The notes: generated by a model not told the origin, from the letters alone. Shown: positions 1-11,244, counted from the first letter of the stretch. The stretch is DNA of 64,000 nt from Hemerocallis citrina (GCA_017893485.1 CM030362.1:182240175-182304174); one strand, 5' to 3'. Numbers and translations: made by a program.

Positions 1-207
1 TATATATACTAGATTTGCTTGTGGCCACGTGCCTACGACACGTCTTTAGAACGATACAACATATGAAAAGTCTTGTAAATAGTAAATCAACAATTATGTA
101 GCTGAAGTTTGAATAGTATGACAATAATTAGTTGTAAATAAAAGTCCATGTTTCCATTAGTATATGGTGAAAAATAATTATAAATTGGGATATAAAAGTC
201 CATATTT

Positions 208-315
<108 letters not shown>

Positions 316-540
316 TTAAACAAATAAATGAGTTGTTTGGGGGGGATTTGAATTTGAGTTTTGGGCGGAAAAATATGTTTTGTGAGAATCAATCTGGGCC
401 ATTGATTTTGGGGAAGATTGAAGGAGAGCCACTTGATAGCTTTCTTTGTAATTTATTATATATATATAATATTGGATAATGGCAAAGTCGTAATAATTGA
501 GGACATGAATTAAATGTATGATGAATTAATGTGTTGAATG

Positions 541-690
541 GGGGGGGGGCCTTGCTGTGCTGCACGTGAGGATGGTGACGTGTGGGGGCCAGAGGAAAGG
601 GGGCAGCTCTCCTGTGTGGGCGTGCTGACGTATCCATGGGGGGCCCGCCCAAGGGGGCTTTGCTCTGCTGACGTCACGCGCGGGAATGGC
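541..690. promoter_or_regulatory. Cluster of ACGT-core (bZIP-type) motifs
   Basis: A GC-rich island in an AT-rich setting contains CACGTG at 563, TGACGTG at 576, TGACGTA at 626 and the palindrome TGACGTCA at 669. The three TGACGT cores lie 43-50 bp apart. ACGT cores are the known recognition sequence of plant bZIP factors. The island sits about 200 bp upstream of a GGGGCGTTACA LTR-type end at 871-881, so it may belong to an LTR promoter. Binding is inferred from motifs only. Confidence 0.45.
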
Positions 691-1200
691 TGGATGTGGG
701 ATTTAGTTGGTCCCATATCGGAATTGAACAAGAATAATTAATTAATAAATATAATTGCCTATGATCAAGAGTCACCTAATCGGTTAACCACCTTTTGAGA
801 GGCAGCCTGTGGTAGGCAGTTGTACTATAAATAATATTAAATATATAAAAAATTGTCTGAGTATTGGGGCGGGGCGTTACAATTACTATAGTATTGCATC
901 AGTTGCCTTCAACTGACCTCCCCACTCTTCAGTTATTTTGTAGGATTTGCAAGTGAGTTGCCCATGTAAAGTAAAAGCTTGGACTTGAGATGATTAAAAT
1001 TTAAGTGTTGGGTTACATTGTAATAAATGTAATTAATTTTCCACTGTGGAAATGTAAGAAAGAACCAATGTAATAAAAAGCTTTTAATTTCCCCTGTATT
1101 TGATACTGTGTTTGGATTACATTGAAGTTGATTCTGGAAACTGTGCTACTTATTTATAATTTTATTTATTGAAAATTCTGGGTGCTACATATGAACAGAT
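691..1200 (+). mobile_element. Relic LTR 3' ends
   Basis: Two LTR-like ends are visible. The first is GGGGCGTTACA at 871-881. The second is about 890-1190, ending GGTGCTACA; its last 150 bases resemble the P1 LTR end near 35010-35068 (an order of TTGAAGT, GTGCTAC, GGAATTC-like and TTACA-like blocks). Neither is followed by a recognisable primer-binding site and neither 5' end can be placed. They are best read as truncated Ty3/gypsy LTRs. Confidence 0.35.
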
Positions 1201-1283
1201 GCCCAACACTTTTTCTTTTGGACTATTCCCCATGAAAATAGTATAATGCATTGGGAATGTGATGATGTAAAGCCTTCCTTATC

Positions 1284-1950
1284 CTATACTATATGCTTGG
1301 TCGATCTTGTATCAATAATCCACATAGGATTAGTATCATCTAGCATAACATATGTGAAAGCAAAAGAAGCAAAGTTCGAGGAGGAAGACAATACCTTCTT
1401 TAGCTGAGCGCACTTACAAGCAAAGTGTCCCTTCTTCTTGCAGTTAAAGCACTCAACTTTAGACTTGTATTTTGCTTCCATGGAACCACGAGAACCACGA
1501 TGTTTCTTTGCCCTAACCTGGACTCCAAGTCCGGGAGTGGAGGAGAGGCATCTCCAAAAATCTTCTTCATCTTATGAAGCCTACGTGCCCTGTGCTTGCT
1601 AGCCTGGTCTAGGAGTACCGAGCTTGCCTTGGTCAATCTGCGATGGTCGTACTCCAACTCAAGATAGGTCTTAAGACCCTGCAGTGTAGTAGCATTGTTG
1701 GTATGACACATGGTCAAGTCAAGCGAGTCCCAAGAGGACTCTGCCTGCCTCTTGGGACTCGTTTGATATGCTATAAGAAGCAGCAGAGGAGAATAAGTTG
1801 GACTTTCCTACTCCATATGTTGTAGTATTTTCCTGCCAACTTTTCTCCCTTAACCTTGCAATTACGATTTCCCCCCTTACGAGAAAGTCTAAAGAAGTTT
1901 TCATGGATACTATATACCAATTCAACTTCATAAAAACTCTCATAAGGAAA
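1284..1950 (-). pseudogene. Ty1/copia gag-protease relic
   Basis: Reading the minus strand from about 1950 down to 1284 gives the 3' half of a copia-type Gag in at least two frames, so it is frameshifted. It includes a CHTNNATTLQGLKTYLELEY-like helix segment near 1640-1710. It then gives a CCHC zinc knuckle (CFNCKKKGHFACKC, Cys-X2-Cys-X4-His-X4-Cys) at about 1400-1445, and finally the start of the protease (MWIIDT then R-S-T-K-H). The protease active site should read Asp-Ser/Thr-Gly; here the Gly is Arg, so the enzyme would be dead. No integrase, RT or LTR pair accompanies it. Confidence 0.8.
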
Positions 1951-2960
1951 CAAAACTACTACGAGATTCTACGTTGCAACTCTTATATCTAATTTATTTT
2001 TATTCTGAAAAATAGTAAATAAAACAATAAAACCTATAATTAAGGACTAATTATTTGTTCGGCCAAGGGAGTACGCAAGCTTGCATGTGGGGCATCATGG
2101 AAACACACTCACTTCAATAATCGGCTAGGAGCAAAAATAAAAAATAAAAAATAAAAATTATAACATTTCTCTCTTCTCCCCATTTTCTGCTACAAGAACT
2201 TGCCTCACTAGGTCTCTCATATAATAAATAAAATTACATAGAGCCTATTGAGTGTCCACTTAGCTCAAAACCACATGCAATCGCAAACTCAAGTCTCTTT
2301 CCGTAATTGAGAGCCTGGTTTCTTTACCCAACATAAAGTTAGTCAAAAATAACTTATAAACAGTTATTCTAGAGGGTGATCCGTTCAGCGGCATAAAATG
2401 AATTCATTATAAAACAGATTTTGAGCGTTTATTTTATTTGCAGCACCTGAAAACTTGCAGAAACAATGTTATAACAGTATAAAACATAGAGTAATTCATT
2501 TTGCAAGCTTCTTTGTCTTGGACTCGGGTCCCTGCAAAGAACTCATGCAGTGCGCCGTTGAACAAAACCTAAACAACTTAACCCAACAAAATTAGCTCAT
2601 TTAACAAAAAATAATAAAGAAAAAGTCATTTCTAATTAATGTAGGCAAATTTGGAATTAACTACCGGAAACTTCTAGGTCTTAGACCCAAAAAGAAGTCT
2701 AAAAGACCGAGCCTACTACCCCCTCTTCAAGTGAAAACTTATGCATTGTCATGGTGACAATTTACAAAAAATCACTAGGTTCAAATTCAGTGAAAAATCA
2801 AATTTTAAAATGCGTTAATTGGCCATTGAAAACCCAAAAAGTTTAACGGATTTATTTTAGGCTGAATCTGGACCTTTTTTGGGTCGGTTTGACTCAGTCA
2901 ATGCTGCATCCAGTCCAGTTAGGCCCATAATCCTTGCTGGATTGGATCCAGTTTAACTAG
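1951..2960. other. Unassigned AT-rich spacer
   Basis: No ORF, RNA gene or repeat boundary could be supported here. The sequence is AT-rich and looks like degraded element DNA. The copia relic ends near 1950 and a GC-richer repeat zone starts near 2960. Confidence 0.5.
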
Positions 2961-3707
2961 AAAGTCAAACAGAGCTTAAATGGATAGGATTCGGGGTTGT
3001 TTCCATATCCAAACTCTCATCCAGACCCATTCGAGTCTGACCTCCACCCAGACCCGAACCACAACCTGCAAGTTGCAAGGAGTTGTCTTGCGCATAGCAC
3101 GTGCGCACGTGCCCTTCAGATGGGCACGTTCGCACGTGCCCTTCAGATGGGCACGTGCTATGCATGTGTTGTCAGCATCGATTCTAGATTTTAAAATCCA
3201 GACCCTACCCAACCCGGAACCACCCCATGACCCACATGCATGCATGCGCTTTTGGGGTGTGGGTTTGGATTTTAAAATCCATGCCCAAATCCAATCCAAG
3301 CGCGGCCCGAACTCACACCCGATTAGGATTAAACCCCAGGCCAGGCATGGCGACAGTGACGGTGGTGCATGGACGGCGGTCGGCAGCGATGGTGTTTCCG
3401 GCTAGCTCCGTCGACCCTGTACGTTGCTTTCACCTTTGAACCCGATGACCAACTTGACCGTTGCTTTCTCTATTTCAACCCTGTCTCGATGGTCAGCAAC
3501 GGCCATCGCAGGCTACGCTTCGGCAGTGGATGCATTGTGGCTAGCTTTTAGTCTGGCCAACCCCTCTCCCTCTCATCTTCTTCTCCGACCATATCTCACA
3601 AAACCGGAAAACCCCATCAAACGGATTTGAACTCCGAGGGTTTTTCCGATCGAGATGACCCCAATCGTTCGAACACAATGGTGGGGTCTAGTTTCAATAG
3701 CCTGCCG
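2961..3707. other. GC-richer unassigned sequence abutting the truncated Tat LTR
   Basis: The block contains repeated GGATTTTAAAATCC-like motifs (about 3187 and 3266), ATCCAGAC-type motifs and the G-box palindrome at 3092-3163. A 141-residue plus-strand ORF (2980-3405) follows the repeats and matches no family I recognise. The right edge is where similarity to the Tat 1 LTR begins. It could be a captured host fragment or part of another LTR. Confidence 0.35.
3092..3163. repeat. 72-bp nested palindrome with four G-boxes
   Basis: Outer arms GCATAGCACGTGC (3092-3104) and GCACGTGCTATGC (3151-3163) are perfect inverted repeats. Inside, a 27-bp unit is tandemly repeated twice (3105 and 3132). Each copy is itself a hairpin, ACGTGCCC against GGGCACGT with a short loop. 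CACGTG occurs at 3098, 3106, 3133 and 3152. Confidence 0.85.
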
Positions 3708-3907
3708 GTGTTTCAGGCTTTTTGCAGGTCCATCGGCCGCATCAGCAACCGTTGGATTCAGATCACGGTGGTCAGTCAACGATCCAGATTCAATCTCAGA
3801 AGCTCTAACCGTATTTCACGACAAAGATAAAAGGTTAGACATTTAGTAGTTTCCATTAAATAAGAACTCATTATCTGTTTACTTCCACACCAAAATAAGT
3901 AGCAACA
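3708..3907 (+). repeat. Truncated 5' LTR of Tat element 1
   Basis: The segment from GGTGTTTCAGGC to AGCAACA aligns with the last 200 bases of the 3' LTR (about 14238-14433) with scattered substitutions. Left of 3708 the similarity stops abruptly, although about 450 bp more of LTR would be expected. It ends in CA just before the primer site. Confidence 0.85.
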
Positions 3908-3910
3908 GAT

Positions 3911-3928
3911 TGGCGTCGTCTGTGAGAA
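3911..3928 (+). promoter_or_regulatory. Primer-binding site of Tat element 1
   Basis: TGGCGTCGTCTGTGAGAAA-like sequence starts 3 bp after the LTR end. It has the initial TGG expected of a tRNA 3' CCA complement and follows the form seen in plant Tat elements. I do not assign the tRNA species. Confidence 0.6.
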
Positions 3929-3952
3929 ACTACACAAGTTAGACTTGCTACC

Positions 3953-5500
3953 ATGCAACTAAGACTAAGAGGCAGAGGGGCGACCTCAAGCCACCGCACC
4001 AACTCTCTTCATCAACCAGCTCCTCCTATAGAAGATCCAATTCCTCCTCAACAGTCACCCCGTCATCCTAGTAATGCTCCTTTCAACAGAGAGGCACTGG
4101 GGGCTCCCAAAAAAACCGTCATGAATAGCATCCTCAGTACGACCACGTCCATAATGCTTCAACTGATTCAATGCCCTCGCGAGGCCCCCGGGGGTCTACA
4201 GATCTCCGCCAGACCATCAGTGCTAGGTAATAAGGAACAGATCTGCGAATCAAATCGAACGAAAGGCGCACCCGAAGTGAGGCCTCCAGTGAACCTATTT
4301 TTCTAGACAGAGATCAAGGCAATCCTCCTCTCATAAAGGAGGAGCCTGACTCATGAGAGTCAAAAGCTTTTTGTGCGGAACAAAGAGGAAAATGCCCCAG
4401 TCACTAAGGCCGAATTGGATAAGTTCAAACTCGGCATCCTCCAAGCTGTCCAATGAAGTCAATATCTGGGCCACCCCCCCAACGAAGGATCTACCGACTC
4501 AACTGGGTCCCAGGGGAAGGACGACCAAGTCCTTCGCCATATCCAAGAAGTAGAAGACCATTTAGAGCAGATGAAGAATGAGAAAAACCGCTCCAGCAGG
4601 GCCTACCGCCCTAGTCGACCTCCTTTCAACAAAGCTATCCTCCATGCACCTATCTCGACGGACTTCAAAGCTCTTCACTTCGAATCCTACAATGGAGATT
4701 CAAACCCAACTGACCATATCGAGAGTTTCAAAACACTCATGATGGTTTACAACGCCACCGATGCACTCATGTGTCGAACATTTTCCGCCACACTGAAAGG
4801 ATCATCAAGGGAATGGTGTTCGTGCCTGACTCCAAAATCATTATTCTCTTTCGATCATCTCGATGAGCTTTTCATTGCTCACTTTGTTACTAGCCGCAAG
4901 GCAGAAAAAATAAGTTCCTCCATGTTAGAATTAAAACAAAGAGAAGGAGATCTACTGAAAGACTTCGTCAAACACTTTACAACTGAAGCAAGGTCGATTT
5001 CCCCCTTGAACACTTTAGTGGCGGCTGCAGCTTTCTGCCACACCGTCACTAACAAAGACCTGAAAGCCTCCCTCGCAAAAAAGCCACCCAAAAGTTTTAC
5101 CGAGCTCTTAGAAAGGAGTGAAAAGTATATCAGGGTCGAGGAAGCTCTCTATCCTCAAGGCAAGAATGATTCATCTCTCGAGAACGAATGGAAGATTACA
5201 AGCAAGGAAGAACCAAGGAAGTTTCAGAAAAATGCGCAGGTCAACGCCGTCCAACTCAACACCACACTTCGAGAAGTTCACTCCTCTCAACGCAAGCGTA
5301 TTAGCTATCCTCATGGAAGTGGAGAAGGATGAAATGATCCGCTCTCCCCCCAAGATGTCAATGTCTAGCAAGAGAAGAGACAAAAAAAGTGGCGCGCATT
5401 TCACAGAGATCATGGACACACTACCGACAACTGTCGAGCCCTTAAAGAAGAACTGGAGGCCCTAATTCGTAGGGGCTACCTCTCCAACTTCTTTCGAAAA
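3953..5500 (+). pseudogene. gag: Tat gag (capsid-like) pseudogene
   Basis: The likely start is ATG 3953 (MQLRLRGRG), 45 bp after the LTR. The reading frame is broken before the longest open part, 4571-5332 (253 residues). That part carries the retrotransposon Gag core: FESYNGDSNPTDHIESF near 4678, ALMCRTFSATLKGSSREW near 4763, then FDHLDELFIAHF. The frame moves to +3 for about 5260-5380 (FTPLNAS and IRSPPKM blocks) and returns at a run of seven A at about 5381 to give WRAFHRDHGH, NCRALKEELEALIRRGYL, the usual Gag-protease linker of this lineage. Two compensating shifts and an in-frame stop at 5330 make it non-functional. In active elements this protein forms the particle that packages RNA. 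Confidence 0.88.
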
Positions 5501-5739
5501 GATAACGATGCCGAAAACCCTCTGCCCGAGGGGCTAATAAGCGTCAAGATAGGTCAACCGAATTGCAAGACTCTAAACACATGGCCGTTCTCCACTCTAT
5601 TCACGGAGGCCCGATGGGGGGAGATTCCAACTCCTCCCATAAAGCTTTCGCCAGGGAAGTCAACTCCATAGATAACATCACACCTACCAAGAGCACTGAG
5701 GTCCCCATATCTTTCTCCTACAAGGACATAGATGTCTGA

Positions 5740-6165
5740 ACACCTCGTTGCGATGCATTGGTCATACACCTTTGTATGGTGAATCATGAGGTACGCCGCA
5801 TCCTGTGGACAACGGCAGCTCAGTAAACATCCTCTTCATGACCACATTCGAGGCTCTCAAGCTCTCCTGAGACCGACTCAAACCAGCCGGTTATACACTC
5901 CATGGATTCTCCGGTGTCCCCGTTCAAGTAGAAGGAGTCGTCACACTTGATGTGATAGTAGGGAAAGCCCCCGCTCTTCGAACGGAAGCACTGGACTTTA
6001 TGGTAGTGATGCCAAAGCCGCATACAACGCTATATTCGGCTATCCCGGCCTAGCGGCCTTCCATGTAGTTGCTTCTGCCTTCCACATGAAAATGAAGTTC
6101 CCAACAACGGCTGGCATAGGACAAGTTGTAGGGAGCCAACAGGCAGCATGAGCATGCTACACCGT
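5740..6165 (+). pseudogene. Retropepsin-like protease pseudogene
   Basis: Plus-strand frames give VNILFMTTFEALKLS from 5818, preceded by N-G-S-S at the position of the active-site Asp-(Ser/Thr)-Gly/Ser motif, then a stop and GYTLHGFSGVPVQVEGVVTL. After a one-base shift near 6010 follows AYNAIFGYPGLAAFHVVASA and FHMKMKFPT, the flap and C-terminal blocks of the gypsy aspartic protease. It lies directly downstream of gag. No RT follows, so the pol polyprotein is cut off here. Confidence 0.85.
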
Positions 6166-6638
6166 TACAATGAGGGGCTCGGTTCTCCCCTTCGATGCCA
6201 TAGATATACCACCAAAAAGCAGTTACAATAATTTCAAGATTGTAAACAAGCTTGAAGCCACTGCCCTAAACAATTCTACCAAGAACTTCAAAACCTGCCA
6301 AATCATATCTCTCATTAGGTCCAAACTGGTTCTCATCATAACATAGTATTAACCATGAATCCCTCGCCCAAAGTCACTCCGCTCATTCAACGGAGACAAA
6401 TAGTCATGCCTAAACACATTTTTGCATCGGAAGATTTCTCTTTCTCTATGCAAAATAATGTGGGGCTCCCTCCAAAACAGGCAAGTTTAGGCAATGTCTA
6501 CCAAGTTGTTCACCTAACAGCTCATCAACTTTAAGACCTGGGGGCAAGAAGATAGTAGCAGGAACTTGGAGTGAGCAACACCTCATGGAGTACAACGAGA
6601 GCGTCTGAAACGCCCTCTTCTAACAGTATAATTTTTGA
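6166..6638 (+). other. Deletion-junction zone replacing RT/RNase H/integrase
   Basis: None of the expected RT, RNase H or integrase motifs is seen on either strand. The sequence from about 6530 onward (ACCTGGGGGCAAGAAG, then GTAATAAAGG blocks) looks like the untranslated stretch that follows pol in Tat elements. The lost pol must therefore have been between about 6170 and 6530. Confidence 0.55.
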
Positions 6639-6776
6639 AACTTGTAATAAAGGTCAGCCACTAGAGCAGCCATTTATTTTTCCTTTCAATAAAGATCGCT
6701 TTCACTAACGGTTATGCATGTAATAAGGGCCAGCCATTAGAGCAGCCCCTTAGTTTATTTCTCAATAAAATTAGCT
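6639..6776 (+). repeat. Duplicated 60-bp block with AATAAA signals
   Basis: A block of the form TTGTAATAAAGGTCAGCCA...CAATAAAG occurs twice about 80 bp apart (6639 and 6718). Each copy ends in AATAAA, the plant polyadenylation-signal form. It could be a transcription end for a gag-pol RNA that stops before the antisense ORF. Confidence 0.55.
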
Positions 6777-6884
6777 AGTTTATTCTTAAATATCTTGTTC
6801 AATTTCATTAAAAGCAAACAACAAGCTAAACGCTCAACTTAAACCTAGAGTAGTGCTAAAAACTCATTACCAACTTTCCATAAG

Positions 6885-7330
6885 ACGGGTTCGGAGTCCA
6901 TACCCATGGCTCGAAGATACTGTAGCAATTTGCAATGAAGCAAGTTCAGAGTGGGCTTTGCCATTCAATCTTTTGCTACAATCCGTTAGTGCCTCCACGA
7001 CCGGTTCGGAGTCCATACTAATGGCTCGAAGATACTCTAGCAATTTGCAAAGAAGCAAGTTCAGAGTGCTCTTCACCATTCGATCTGCTTCTGCAACCTG
7101 TTAATACTTAAACTAACAAATTTGGAATCCATACCCATGGCTCGGAGTTAGTTGTGCAACCTGTAATTAAGCACGTTCAGAGTTCAACTCGCCATTCGAT
7201 CTGTTCCTGAAACTAGTTAAAATTTCTTGAAGACAGATTAGGAGGTCCAAAATTATGGATCACAGTTACTCCAGTATCACTTGTAAAAGCAACACTTAGA
7301 GTTCGACTCTCCCCTCGATGCGACTCTCAC
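6885..7330. repeat. 115-116-bp tandem repeat, about 4 decaying copies
   Basis: The block TTCGGAGTCCATAC recurs at 6890, 7005 and (as TTTGGAATCCATAC) 7121, with a weak fourth copy near 7230. Each unit contains ATGGCTCG, GCAATTTGCAA and CAAGTTCAGAGT sub-blocks. It lies on the pol-proximal side of the antisense ORF. The short ORFs here are repeat translations. Confidence 0.85.
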
Positions 7331-7429
7331 AATTTGTCGGAGGATCCATACAGCAAGTTCGGAAAATGACTCTCTCTCAGAGTTGCTCCTACAATTAGCT
7401 GGGTTCAAGGCGGAAAAGTTCTAAGCTCC

Positions 7430-8110
7430 GTCACACACCATCGACGGTTCGTTAGCTATACGCAACAGACTTGAGGCCCTGTTATTTAGCTACAAAGAAC
7501 CCAGCAACGACACATCAACCTTGACAGCAAGGATCAAGCATATGAAAAGAATTCTTTAAATTACAGAACTATTGCAAATCTATTCATTTAGATCCATCGT
7601 CACTACATATATTTACAAGACACGGTCAAACACTTTGTTGGCTCCAAACAACGAATTCAATGCTCTGACCATGACTTAAGACAGAGACCAATTGACTCAG
7701 AACAATGGCTTCAACATCTCACTCACCACTATTGGCTAGGGCGATCCTTCCAACAACCCTATAACTTCATGCAAAAGGTTTAATCCCTAAGGCCGCGTCT
7801 TTAAACTTGTCGTGAACAAACGACAGGTTATATAATCGATTCGGACTCAGAGCTGGCTCCCCAAACATGACGGATCAAACAGCAATATCTATGTTTAACT
7901 CCGTTATGGACCATCGACAGTTTGTTAGCTATACATAACAGACTTGAAGCCCTGTTATTTAGCCACAAAGAATTCAATCGATGGTCCATCAATATCGACA
8001 ACGAGGTGCACCACAATGATCAAGCACGAAAAGAGATTTCATCAAGAATCAGAGAACTATCATAAACCCATATGTTCAGATCCAGTAGTGCGACAGAAAT
8101 TTACATGTAC
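7430..8110. repeat. Direct duplication of about 200 bp, 470 bp apart
   Basis: Sequence at about 7430-7630 (CACCATCGACGGTTCGTTAG, then CCCTGTTATTTAGC, GATCAAGCA and CAGAACTATTG-like blocks) recurs at about 7900-8110 with substitutions and small insertions. The intervening 270 bp is not obviously part of it. No gene is supported here. Confidence 0.75.
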
Positions 8111-8156
8111 AAAATTATGAATCATACAATTCGATCTACAAGTCGTCCCTTCGATT

Positions 8157-8837
8157 CTATGGATGAGGGACGTTGTTCCTAAGAGTTATGAGCCTCCTTG
8201 TGGGTCGCCTGTCGGCCACCACTTTTTCTTGACCGCCAGCATCTTTGACAGAAAACGTTGATCCCATGGGTTGAGATTGCTGGTCGGCACATGAGGCGCA
8301 TGAGTCTCCACCTACCAAAGCCAAACTCAACAAAGCCGATGCACCACCCCGGGCGTCGCCAGGATGCCGAGGGGGCATCCGAGCTATTAGCACCGCTCCC
8401 CAAACGGTCGCCCCGACTCCTCCAATCGTTGCACTCCCTTTCGCATTAGTCGTGGTGCCTTCCTTCACCACAACCAATGTTCCCTTTCTCGCACTAACAA
8501 CGTGTGAGATGCTTTTCGTTTGTAACCTACCAAGTCTCGCTTGAAGATGATACAACTCCAAGTCTTTCTCGGCAACTACTTTGCTGAGGAGAGCACACTC
8601 TCCAATACTGTCTTTAGTCACTTTTGGACGCAGTGGCAAGTTGGCAAGACGATCGGTACACAGGAGCGCCAACTCGCAATCCCTCTCGATAAGAGCCGAC
8701 TTATGGAGAACGGACTCCAACCATTCATCCTCTGACAGAACACGCAAATGGTCAACTGCCAATTCCGTTAAGCATAGTCGCTTGCGAAGGCGCTCACCCT
8801 CGTCACTACGGGGTTTCTCACCGCTTCCCATGATCAT
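8157..8837 (-). CDS. Tat antisense ORF 1, C-terminal module (226 residues open)
   Basis: An uninterrupted minus-strand frame starts ATG 8837 (MIMGSGEKPR), immediately after a splice-acceptor-like GTTGACAG. Its middle is helix-rich (KDSIGECALLSKVVAEKDLE, then LQARLGRLQ). The same pattern (DSI, then V-E-K, then L-R/A-RLG) occurs in the matching module of Tat 2 at 59725-60102, so it is a shared part of this protein family. The C-terminal half is low-complexity and may be out of frame. The protein's function is unknown. It may be the last exon of the unit starting at 11244 rather than a separate gene. Confidence 0.55.
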   Translation of the reverse strand: MIMGSGEKPRSDEGERLRKRLCLTELAVDHLRVLSEDEWLESVLHKSALIERDCELALLCTDRLANLPLRPKVTKDSIGECALLSKVVAEKDLELYHLQARLGRLQTKSISHVVSARKGTLVVVKEGTTTNAKGSATIGGVGATVWGAVLIARMPPRHPGDARGGASALLSLALVGGDSCASCADQQSQPMGSTFSVKDAGGQEKVVADRRPTRRLITLRNNVPHP

Positions 8838-9075
8838 CTGTCAACAATTCCAAAAGCATAGTCAAGCAAGGTGTCACAGTCAAGCGTCGCTTCAAAACAC
8901 ATCAACGCAATACGGCAAATGGTAACAAATCTGGAAGATAGTTTTTCAACCACGAAAATTTAGATACAGGAATGCGGTGGTCAGTCCGCAATGAGGCATC
9001 ACAGAAAGTAGCTACAAGTTTGAAACAAAAGCAAATAAAGAAAGCTTGAAAGAAAAAAGGGCATAACAAGGTGAA

Positions 9076-11244
9076 TCAAGCATCCGCCTGCTTCGACGCC
9101 CCCTCGGACAAAGAACCCCCAGCTACTTCCTTCCCCTTGTCCTTTTTTCCAGAGCCGCTCCTCGCGCTGCCCGCAAGAGTGTCGATCCCGCCATCATCCT
9201 TCCTACCCGTATCAAGGGGCTCACTAGGACGAAGAGTCACATGGTAACCTTTTCCATCGAAACCGGGAACACGCTCTGACACGTGTGAAATCGCTGCGAC
9301 AGAAGCCTTAACATCACCCCCTGCAGTTTGGACTTACACTCCGCATGAACCTTGGCCACCTCGACCTTCAGCTCCGAGGCTGCATCAGCACGAGCCTTCT
9401 CCAACTCTAGTATAAGGTCAGCGTTCCTCTTCTCCAGCGCCTTCTCTCTCTCCTTTGACGCCTCTAGTTCAAGGTGCATCCCCTCCTTACTCGCCGCCAC
9501 GCCTCCAACTCGAGGCACGCCTCCCTTTCCTTCTTCCTCAGCTCCTCCAACCCTGCCTTTGACTCCTTGACAGCTTTTTTCTTGTCCTTCTCGGCACGAG
9601 AGACACGGGCCATCAGGTTCTTCTCCTCGGCCGCATAGAAGTCAACCAGATGGCCGAAGTGATATATCGCCTGAAACAAGGAGAAAACGGTTAAAACGTA
9701 ATGATGCAGAAGAGAAAAGCGCAAGCTAAGGAATAAATGGAACTAAATCATACCGTCATGTGTGCCTTCGTAATCTCCAGGACCGATCTCTCGGGGGACT
9801 CCATCTTCAGCCTCTCTTTGTCAGCTGGAGTCAGAATATGATGGTTGGCCTCAAGGTAAGCGGCGGAGTTCCCCAAAAAGCTCTCTCGGAGTTTCACTTT
9901 CTAGTCAGGAGTATAGACCATGTCCCCCTATTAACGAGTACCGAGGCAGCCATAGCAGTCAGTGGGGCTGACGTGACACTTGCCATGATCCCAGCCAAGG
10001 AAGAACATGCATCAGTAGCAGGCGGCACCTCTGAAAGGGGCTCCGTCCGCACGGCAAGGGCCAGGAGCGGCAAGTCCTGGGAAGGACAGGGAGGCATAGC
10101 TGATCTCTTCTGCTTCTTCAGCTCATCATTCCTCTTGTTACACAGCGCATCCAAATCCACCAGAATGTTTTCGTAATCCATGTCTGTTCTTCCTGTATGG
10201 TGAAAAATGAAGGAGTTAAAACTCGTAAAACCAAATGAAAGCAACAAAGGCATGGATAAAATGATAAGAAAGTAATAAAGGCATGGATAAAACGATAAAA
10301 AAGCAACAACGATAAAACCGTACTAGAAATAGCCGGCCCAAGACCACCTTTGAAGAGTAATTCGAAGGTGATGTCTTGCCACACCAACACCTTCAGTACA
10401 AGAAGGGCATCACTAACACTTTGTTCTTCCAAGGTCATCACCGGTTCCGCTCTCCGCTGAGGAAACCGTTCCCCTCCATGTAGTGGGGATTCCTCACGAC
10501 TCAGCGTTGCGGACAACGAGAAATTTCTCCTTCCAACATCTAATTGCACAGGGAGCATTGACTAACCCCCAATTCTTACTGGGGCTAAGGTACCAATGCT
10601 CCTCCATTTTGATAAATTGGATGAGTTTGAAATGACATCTAAACACAACAAGACTCGGCTCATCTCCGAGCCGGCGACACTGTAAGACAAATTCGACAAC
10701 GTGCCTCCACGTGTTCGGCACCAGCTGCACCAATCACAGCCGATATCAAGTTGAGAACCTCTTTAATGAAGGGGTAAAAGGGCAAGCGAAGCCCCGCGAA
10801 GAAGGCATTGCACGGAAAGAAACAGTATTCCTCAGACATGGTGTAGCAGGCCCTAACACCAGGACCTAGCAGGAGTAAGGTGTACTAGCAAGGAATCCCA
10901 AAGCCCATTCTAATCACGACGAGCTCCTCCTCTGTAAGGATGTTGGTGGCATAATCAGCCTCAGTAGTGTAGACGGGCTCTAGCTCGTCATATTCCATGT
11001 CACTCCTAAGACACTCTCGGTCAACTACAGGATACTCTCTAATCAGTTTAGGGACTAAGAACAATGGGGTCCTAAGTGCACATTCCCTATCTCTCTAAGG
11101 CTCAGTGATCGTTTCCACAACAGTGGAACGACTGGCTGCATCACACCCACTCTCCCCTCCTGCGAAGGGGCTGAACACAATACCATCATCTGCATCTAGA
11201 CTAACCAATCTACGAGAAGCGCAAGGTGATGGAATCCTAAACAT
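9076..11244 (-). pseudogene. Tat antisense ORF 1: gypsy-type transposon domain plus coiled coil
   Basis: From ATG 11244 (MFRIPSPCASRRLVSLDADD) the minus strand encodes, with stops and shifts, a domain with blocks EYDELEPVYTTEADYATNI, FFAGLRLPFYPFIKEVLN, LVPNTWRHVVEFVLQCRRLG and GWKEKF-like RCWKEKFLVV (10500-10990). This pattern matches the family Pfam calls putative gypsy type transposon (Transposase_28), found in Tat extra ORFs. A long coiled coil follows (AEEKNLMARVSRAEKDKKKA, then EREKALEKRNADLILELEKA), and the frame ends KQADA at 9076. A clean intron at 9671-9753 (GTATGA ... TTGTTTCAG) joins KAHMT to AIYHFGH in frame. A second candidate at 10193-10323 does not join frames as it stands. 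The biochemical role is unknown. Confidence 0.8.

Noticed and set aside
2980..3405. 141-residue plus-strand ORF
   Set aside because: It runs through the palindromic G-box repeats, has no recognisable domain, and overlaps equally long frames on both strands.
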